A stretch of 64,000 nucleotides of DNA from Candidula unifasciata. Its lineage: Eukaryota > Mollusca > Gastropoda > Stylommatophora > Geomitridae. The stretch covers positions 516,919 to 580,918 of the forward strand of contig CAJHNH020005011.1 of the NCBI GenBank assembly GCA_905116865.2, given 5' to 3'. Shown in pieces: positions 58,400 to 64,000 of this stretch. Made by a program: the position numbers and the translations under genes. Each line of letters opens with the position of its first letter. The first letter of the stretch is position 1. The notes below the pieces were generated by a model, which saw only the letters and a program-made list of their open reading frames with translations, was not told the origin of the DNA and did not search any database.

Positions 58400-58650
58400 T
58401 GATAAATCTGGCCTTGCACTTAAAATGTTGGCTTGTAATTCTCGCGCACAATATTTGTTCTACCGAACGACGGCGTTTTGAAACGTGAACTGTACTTTCG
58501 TATGTTTGCCAAGAAATGTTTCAGCTGGCTTGTGTCCCCTGCTACCAATGATGATAATGGTTCAGGTGGTGAATGTAATACTGGAAAATCAATTTTTCCG
58601 TCCAGTGTTTCATCCGAAAATTTGACGGCACTGCAATATACACAAAATTT
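58400..58650 (-). pseudogene. Helitron N-terminal (Helitron_like_N) fragment
   Basis: On the - strand it reads CSAVKFSDETLDGKIDFP, then SQLKHFLANIRKYSSRFKTP, SFGRTNIVRENYKPTF, a TAA stop, and VQGQIYHH. The HFLxNIRKYxSxF and IVRENxxPTF-KVQGQIYH words are typical of animal Helitron proteins. One nonsense codon breaks it. Immediately after QIYHH the frame enters the 24-bp array. Confidence 0.85.
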
Positions 58651-58680
58651 ATCAATTTTTCAACAACAACAATAAAAATA

Positions 58681-59639
58681 GCATTCAATTAAATGTGATT
58701 CCACTCACAAGGAAATGCATAGTCAAAGGTTTGGCAAGCCGGTAAACTGTATGAATCATGTATAGAACCGACTCCAGCGACAACTACAGTGTGGGAAACG
58801 ACTCCAGCGACACCTACAGTGTGCGAAACGACTCAAGCGATTGTGAAATAGTTGTTTGCCTGATGCCTCCACACACACACCACAACAAATTGTGTGCTTT
58901 CAGTTTTTAGATTTGTTTCAAAAATCTTCATCAAAACCTATTTGAAACTATGACAGGTAGCATCCCCCTATCGAAACAAACATATCCTGTAAATTTAAAC
59001 TAATTCTGTTGAATAGTTTCCGAGTCTATGCGACACAAACAGAAAAACATAGATTTGTATATAGACAGAAGATAGAAGATATAGATATGGCTACAGAGTC
59101 TGTTGTGTCCAGTACGCTGTCAACATCTTTCGGGTGAGGAGGTTGATTGGAGCTTCAGGATCGTATCCTGGGTGGCAAGCATGCCACTGGTTTCTAATAG
59201 CTGCTTTTTCCCCACGTAAGGACATGCTGTCCCAGGCTGTTCTGTATGACTTCTGTGTACCTCTTGCTTTCTTGCTCTCTACCTTTCCCTCAGTATGTTA
59301 AAAAAAAAAAAACGTTTTTTATTACTTTTAATGTGGCCAAATTTTTCATTTCTCTTTTATGTTTAATTCTGTCAATAACTCGCTTGTTATTCGCAATCTT
59401 TCCAGAACCTCTGTATTTGATTCATTTTGTTGTCCATGAAATACAATTTTGTCTTCTGTGTACCAATTTCTCCAGAGACAATTCCATTGTCTAGTTGTTT
59501 GGTCATTGTCCAAGTTTCTGCACCAGACAGCAGGGTTGACTGTAAAAAATATGTGACGATTCTCATTTTTAATGTGTGGCTTTTCTCTCTGGCTGTTAAT
59601 TATTCTAAAATCCTGTTGACAACAGTTTCAGCCATCCCT
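58681..59639. other. Probable Helitron 5' side, then single-copy DNA
   Basis: At 58770-58840 a 32-bp word with GACTCCAGCGACAACTACAG recurs two to three times. 58681-59100 is AT-rich and may be the non-coding 5' part of the Helitron, but its TC start was not located. 59101-59639 shows nothing recognisable. Confidence 0.5.
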
Positions 59640-59735
59640 ATTCTATGTTTTATTTCTGTTTCATCTCTTGCGGGCCCAGTTTGTAACCCTTTGAAAAAAA
59701 AAAATTGGCTCTTTCGTTCGTTCTGTCTTTCTCTG
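59640..59735 (+). mobile_element. Dispersed repeat family 2, copy 4 (short)
   Basis: GCGGGCCCAGTTTGTAACCC, TTTGAAAAAAAAAAATTGGC and TTCGTTCGTTC. The body before it is deleted or diverged compared with the other copies. Confidence 0.75.
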
Positions 59736-59990
59736 TCTAATTACCTCCTCTCTCGCTCTTTCTTTAAAGAGGTAGAGTATTGAAATCAGTTCATACCACT
59801 AGAACATTCTCGACAGAGACCATCAGCGACAAAAGTAAGGTTGCTGCCGTTGGGCTGAAAGCTTTGATATTGAAGCTGGGGCAAATATTCACCGGATGTG
59901 CGTTAGTGACCTGCCTGCAGACAGCTGCCGCTGCAGTTTTCGTTCGTTCTGTCTTTCCTCTGTCTAATTTACCTCCTCTCTCGCATTAGA
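59715..59990. repeat. Pair of about 50-bp direct repeats
   Basis: TTCGTTCGTTCTGTCTTTCT plus CTGTCTAATTACCTCCTCTCTCGC at about 59718-59760 recurs at about 59938-59985 with few changes. The second copy lies 220 bp downstream and lacks the T/A run and body of family 2. The distance suggests a segmental duplication of a family 2 tail. Confidence 0.65.
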
Positions 59991-60565
59991 AGTATTCTTC
60001 ATATCTCGTCTCAGACGTGGATCTGCGGATGCTCTGCCTGCCAGCTGCCGCTGCAATCTCGAGACGAGCTCTTCCAGCTAGACGAGACTATTGGGACCCA
60101 CCGGCGGCGCTCAAAGAGACTGGTTTCAGTTTGTTATTGTGTACAGTTTTAGTTAGAATATCACACCAAGTTTGAAGTTAGTAAGGTCAAGGACACTTTT
60201 CCACTACTTCTGACGATTTGGGCATGTAGGGCTAGGGCTAGGCCTATATTTGATAGCCTTGGTGTGTGCTGAAGTCAACATCACCTCGGTCGCTTTTACT
60301 TCCTATGACTTTATCTGGTACCCATTTAAAGCCAGGTCGAGTTTGGCAGCCACGGTTTGTGGAAAAACTGTGAAAAGGGTCAGTTACAGCTGTAAATGTA
60401 AGCTTCGGGTAGTGCGTTCTGCGCAAGGAAATAGAAACAGAACATCTGAGAGGAAGTTCCATGTGGACAAGAACAAATATGTGTATGTCGGCGGACTGAA
60501 CTGGCTGGCCAACAGTCACCGTCACAGGCCTGTCTTGTTTTCATGTTTGTGACAGCAGCTTCCAG
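59991..60565. other. No gene called; weak SINE-like segment
   Basis: A GC-rich stretch repeats CTGCCTGCAGACAGCTGCCGC-like words (59910 and 60036). The + frame 60250-60552 (100 codons) and a - frame opposite it are open, but neither shows a domain. On the - strand GGCTTTAAATGGGTACC at about 60325-60341 recalls the GGGTACC segment in the SINE at 34148, so a SINE remnant is possible. Confidence 0.35.
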
Positions 60566-60574
60566 GCATCAGTG

Positions 60575-61165
60575 TGTAGGCTGGGTGTGTGTGGGGATGG
60601 GCGTTAGGTTGAGTGTGTGTGGGGATAGGCGTTAGGTTGAGTGTGTGTGCGGATAGGCGTTAGGTTGAGTGTGTGTGGGGATGGGCGTTAGGTTGAGTGT
60701 GTGTGCGGATAGGCGTTAGGTTGAGTGTGTGTGGGGATGGGCGTTAGGTTGAGTGTGTGTGCGGATAGGCGTTAGGTTGAGTGTGTGTGCGGATAGGCGT
60801 TAGGTTGAGTGTGTGTGGGGATGGGCGTTAGGTTGAGTGTGTGTGGGGGGATGGGCGTTAGGTTGAGTGTGTGTGGGGATGGGCGTTAGGTTGAGTGTGT
60901 GGGGATGGGCGTTAGGTTGAGTGTGTGTGGGGATGGGCGTTGGGTTGAGTGTGTGTGGGGATGGGCGTTAGGTTGAGTGTGTGGGGATGGGCGTTAGGTT
61001 GATTGTGTGTGGGGATGGGCGTTAGGTTGAGTGTGTGTAGGGATGGGCGTTAGGTTGAGTGTGTGTAGGGATGGGCGTTAGGTTGAGTGTGTGTAGGGAT
61101 GGGCGTTAGGTTGAGTGTGTGTGGGGATAAGCGTTAGGTTGAGTGTGTGTGGGGATGAGACGTGA
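60575..61165. repeat. 26-30-bp G-rich minisatellite, about 21 copies
   Basis: Unit GTGTGTGTGGGGATGGGCGT plus TAGGTTGA. Length varies with the GT and G runs. GGGG, GGG and GG runs recur in every unit, so the + strand could form G-quadruplexes across units. TTAGG is embedded in the unit but does not occur as a tandem 5-mer. Confidence 0.95.
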
Positions 61166-61289
61166 GCTAAATGATGCGCTGTGAGCGGAAGGTTGTGTGT
61201 GAATGTGGGCACCAGCTGTGTGTTGTGTGTGTCGGGATGAGCTATAGGTTGTGTGTGGAGTTGTCTTGTAGTTTTGTGAGTAGAGATGA

Positions 61290-61295
61290 GGTTAG

Positions 61296-61332
<37 letters not shown>
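61290..61332. repeat. (GT)n microsatellite
   Basis: About 17 GT dinucleotides between two unique segments rich in GTGTGTG words (61166-61430). Confidence 0.93.
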
Positions 61333-61429
61333 GAGATGATACACAGATTTTGTACATAGATTGTGTGTGGGAATGAGGTAGATGGTGTGTGTCTGTTGTA
61401 GATGTGATCTATGTTGTATGGGTGGATAT

Positions 61430-61900
61430 AAAGTATGGGCTGTGTGTGGGGGTGAGGTAAGCTTGTGTGTGTGGGTGAGTTAAGCTTGTGTGTGGGGGTG
61501 AGGTAAGCGTGTGTGTGGGGGTGAGGTAAGCTTGTGTGTGGGGGTGAGGTAAGCTTGTGTGTGTGGGGGTGAGGTAAGCTTGTGTGTTTGGTTGTGAGGT
61601 TAGCTTGTGTGTGGGGGTGAGGTAAGCTTGTGTGTGGGGGTGAGGTAAGCTTGTGTGTGGGGGTGAGGTAAGCTTGTGTTTGGGGGTGAGGTAAGCTTGT
61701 GTTTGTGGGAGTGAGGTAAGCTTGTGTGTGGGAGTGAGGTAAGCTTGTGTGTGGGGGTGAGGTAAGCTTGTGTGTGGGGGTGAGGTAAGCTTGTGTGTGG
61801 TGGTGAGGTAAGCTTGTGTGTGGGGGTGAGGTAAGCTTGTGTGTGGGGGTGAGGTAAGCTTGTGTGTGGGGGTGAGGTAAGCTTGTGTGTGGGGGGAGAG
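61430..61900 (+). repeat. 23-bp minisatellite, about 19 copies
   Basis: Unit GTAAGCTTGTGTGTGGGGGT plus GAG. Each unit carries a HindIII site and, on the + strand, GAG/GTAAGC, which matches a splice-donor consensus. Unit length varies by one or two bases through the GT and G runs. Confidence 0.94.
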
Positions 61901-62165
61901 GAGGTATGTGAGGACCATCATTAGTTCATCATGGGATGCACATCAGCTGAAACATGACAAGCAAGACAATATGGCTGATCTATCGTGACAGCTTACTAGA
62001 ACATTCCCGAATGTTACATGTTTCGCGACTGGTGCAGTGTGCTACAGGTGGAGGGGGGGGGGGGGAGGAGGTGGGTAGACTGTGTGTGCATCAGTGTGGG
62101 TGTGCTTGTGTCTGTGTACCTGTGGGCATTTAAGAGTGTATTTTATTATGTGTATTTTATTATGT

Positions 62166-62310
62166 ACATTTTTGTAAAACAAAAATGTTGATTATTGATA
62201 ACATGCAGTTGCAGACTGAAAAGATGAGTGCTAAAAAGAGCCGAATGTGAGACGGGCCTGCGTGCCCAATATGTAACCCTTAAAAAAAAGGTTGTTTATT
62301 CGTTCTAACG
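62166..62310 (+). mobile_element. Dispersed repeat family 2, copy 5
   Basis: TTATTGATAACATGCAGTTG, AGAGCCGAATGTGAGACGGG, CCTGCGTGCCCAATATGTAA, CCCTTAAAAAAAAGG, then a degraded TTCG tail (TTATTCGTTC). TG-rich sequence lies upstream (62080-62130), as for copies 1 and 2. Confidence 0.82.
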
Positions 62311-63270
62311 CTCACTGACAGCATCGGCACGGCCCAGATGCCTCCACCCTGATGACGTAGTCTCCTGTGACAGTTGGGAACCGTATTGATTCCCTGCACA
62401 TATATGTGCTCACACACAACTGCCAACCGACCAGGGCACTGTCCGTATAAGCCTCTTAGCCTACACAGCAGGCCCCAAGAGCCTAAGTCCTTGCTCTGGC
62501 CTAATTACTTGGCCAGGCAACAAGATGGACACATTATCTACGTCGTGCCGCCTCTGTGCCGGGTGGGAGCCGGGCAATCGATGACCTTGAGTGTGCCTGC
62601 TTCGATGAATGCATTAGATCACATTTAAAAAAAATATGCAGGCCATGTTTGCAGTTTCCCTCACAAATATAAATGTTTGTAACAGCGAACCATTTCCTTA
62701 CATTTTAAAATCTACAAATTTGTTTCAAATTCACAGCTATCAAAAACTATTTTCCCGATGGGGAGGAAAAACCCCGCTGTGGATGGTAGAGATATCCGGG
62801 GAGTTTTTGGCCTGCCTGTCAAAGAAATGAAAGTGTCATGTGAAGATGCGTCAGTTGTGAGCTGTTGTGAAATTATAATCTATCCCCGGGGATACACTTT
62901 GTGTGTAACAGAAAATTAGATGCTTAGGGAAGACTGGAAATATGAACCTTTGATGGTGTCAGAAAAAAAAACGGTATGGATCATCACTTAGAAGGATTGT
63001 GGTGGGGTCTTCACAAATCGCTAGAAAGTAAGGGAAATAGGCAGCTGTCGCGTGAGTCGCATGTCATTTCACTACATCCATCATGCACGCTCGTTGTTCG
63101 TCTACTGCTCGTCGTCTTGATGTTGTTTGGTCAGTGCTACAACCTTTTCTACCTCTTTCGATTTTTACGTTGTCTATAATGTTTTTTATATCTTTCCACT
63201 TCTTTCTATGAGTGCTTAATAATACATTTTCTGTTACTTTATTAATATACCTCTGAAAATAGTGTATAAC
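62311..63270. other. Single-copy DNA, no gene recognised
   Basis: No tandem structure. Short frames (62374-62628, 62636-62830, 62976-63179) show no domains. No convincing acceptor/donor pair around an open interval was found. Confidence 0.55.
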
Positions 63271-63274
63271 TTAT

Positions 63275-63850
63275 GGTTCTTTTCTCTACTGTCTATGAAT
63301 GCCGCGCTTCTCTGAGACTAGTGCTACATGTATCACTTTTAGATCTTTTCTCTACAGTCTAAGAATGCCGCCCTACTTTGAGACTAGTGCTACATGTATC
63401 ACTTATAGATCTGTTTTCTACAGTCTATGAATGCCGCCCTACTCTGAGACTACTGCTACATGTATCACTAAAAGATCTTTTCGCTACTGTCTATCAATGT
63501 CGCGCTACTCTGAAAGTAGTGCTGGATGTATCACTTAACTTATAGATCCTTTCTCTACTGTCTATGAATGCTACGCTACTCTGAAAGTAGTGCTACACTT
63601 ATCACTTAAAGATCTTTTCTCTACAGTCTAAGAATGCCGCCCTACTCTGAGACTTCTACTACATGTATCACTAAAAGATCTTTTCTCTACTGTCTATGAA
63701 TGCTACGCTACTCTGAAAGTAGTGCTATATTTATCACTTAAAGATTTTTTCTCTACTGTCTATGAATGCTACGCTACTCTGAAAGTAGTGCTACATGTAT
63801 CACTAAAAGATCTTTTCTCTACTGTCTATGAAGGCTGCGCTAATCTGGTT
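63275..63850. repeat. 66-bp minisatellite, about 8.7 copies
   Basis: Unit CTTTTCTCTACTGTCTATGA followed by ATGC(T/C)(A/G)CGC(T)ACTCTGA and TAGTGCTACATGTATCAC. Units are of two kinds (GCCGCCCTACTCTGAGAC and GCTACGCTACTCTGAAAG) that interchange. The last 150 bp (63851-64000) continue with diverged words and end at the window edge. Confidence 0.93.
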
Positions 63851-64000
63851 GGGGTTAATCTGGTCTCTTCTACCTCTGAGAGTAGTTGTGACGTGACGGG
63901 TGGTTTAAATGTTTATGTTGTTGAGTAGGGATCTTCCTTTCAACACATTCTCTCCACTAGATAAACCGAACTAAAATCTGAGCTATGTTGCTCTCAGACA

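Larger units (their letters stand above)
53800..58680 (-). mobile_element. Helitron remnant with a minisatellite replacing its centre
   Basis: Right to left on the - strand: Helitron-like N-terminal piece (58650-58400), 24-bp minisatellite (58395-55131), Pif1-type helicase (55130-53975) and a CTAG terminus (about 53800). The Rep nuclease motifs and the first half of the helicase, including Walker A, are absent; the array lies where they should be. Sequence 58681-59100 may still belong to the element's 5' side. Helitrons move by rolling-circle replication. Confidence 0.8.

Noticed and set aside
55086..58451. Long - strand frames such as the 917-codon frame ending in the 24-bp array
   Set aside because: Artefact of a unit length divisible by three; only the first few residues (RITSQHFKCKARF) overlap the Helitron, and those are in the wrong frame for it.
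60250..60552. 100-codon + frame with several Cys residues as a small gene
   Set aside because: A similar open frame exists on the opposite strand, no domain is recognised and part of the region resembles a SINE body.
60575..61165. Interstitial telomere repeat (TTAGG)
   Set aside because: TTAGG occurs once per 26-30-bp unit and never as tandem 5-mers or 6-mers.

Overview
This is a non-coding-rich stretch of a metazoan nuclear genome. The signs are split genes with GT..AG introns, non-LTR and LTR retrotransposon remnants, a Helitron remnant, tRNA-derived SINE pieces, and a very high load of micro- and minisatellites. Receptor sequence and transposon types fit a lophotrochozoan, most likely a gastropod mollusc, but the species cannot be fixed from the sequence alone. 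By my estimate well over half of the window is tandem repeat.

Left part (1-29,255). The one convincing host gene is the 3' portion of a nicotinic acetylcholine receptor non-alpha (beta-type) subunit on the + strand. Four exons are visible: a 45-bp exon (2351-2395), a 110-bp exon (5486-5595), a 1120-bp exon (14747-15866) with the Cys-loop, M1-M3 and the cytoplasmic loop, and a last exon (29061-29255) with M4 and the stop. Spliced together they keep one open frame of 489 codons. The signal peptide and N-terminal exons lie left of the window. The introns hold minisatellites (56, 20, 36, 30-32, 46, 43, 33, 44, 40, 37, 25 and 78 bp units), (GTAT)n and (AAG)n tracts, and two dispersed short repeat families. 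They also hold an almost full-length RTE/BovB-like LINE (11.5-14.3 kb), a degraded Ty3/Gypsy element with gag, protease and integrase (16.7-20.4 kb), and several LINE fragments.

Middle (29.8-44 kb). After the gene comes a 3-kb array of 32-bp units, a 20-bp array, LINE and SINE insertions inside a degenerate short repeat, a 21-bp array and a 2.1-kb almost pure (ACAT)n tract. Then follow low-repeat DNA with a LINE endonuclease scrap and arrays of 80, 45, 20 and 14/28 bp.

Right part (44-64 kb). An 8.7-kb array of about 207 copies of a 42-bp unit is followed by one candidate host exon (53578-53747). Next is a Helitron remnant on the - strand whose middle is occupied by a 3.3-kb 24-bp minisatellite. 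The window ends with 28-, 23- and 66-bp arrays.

No bacterial-type operon, CRISPR or defence system is present. The long open frames inside arrays are a consequence of unit length and composition and are not proposed as proteins. The most interesting points are how repeats sit against exons (decoy splice acceptors, a microexon between complementary TG and CA tracts), the microsatellite-flanked dispersed repeats, and the minisatellite inside the Helitron.
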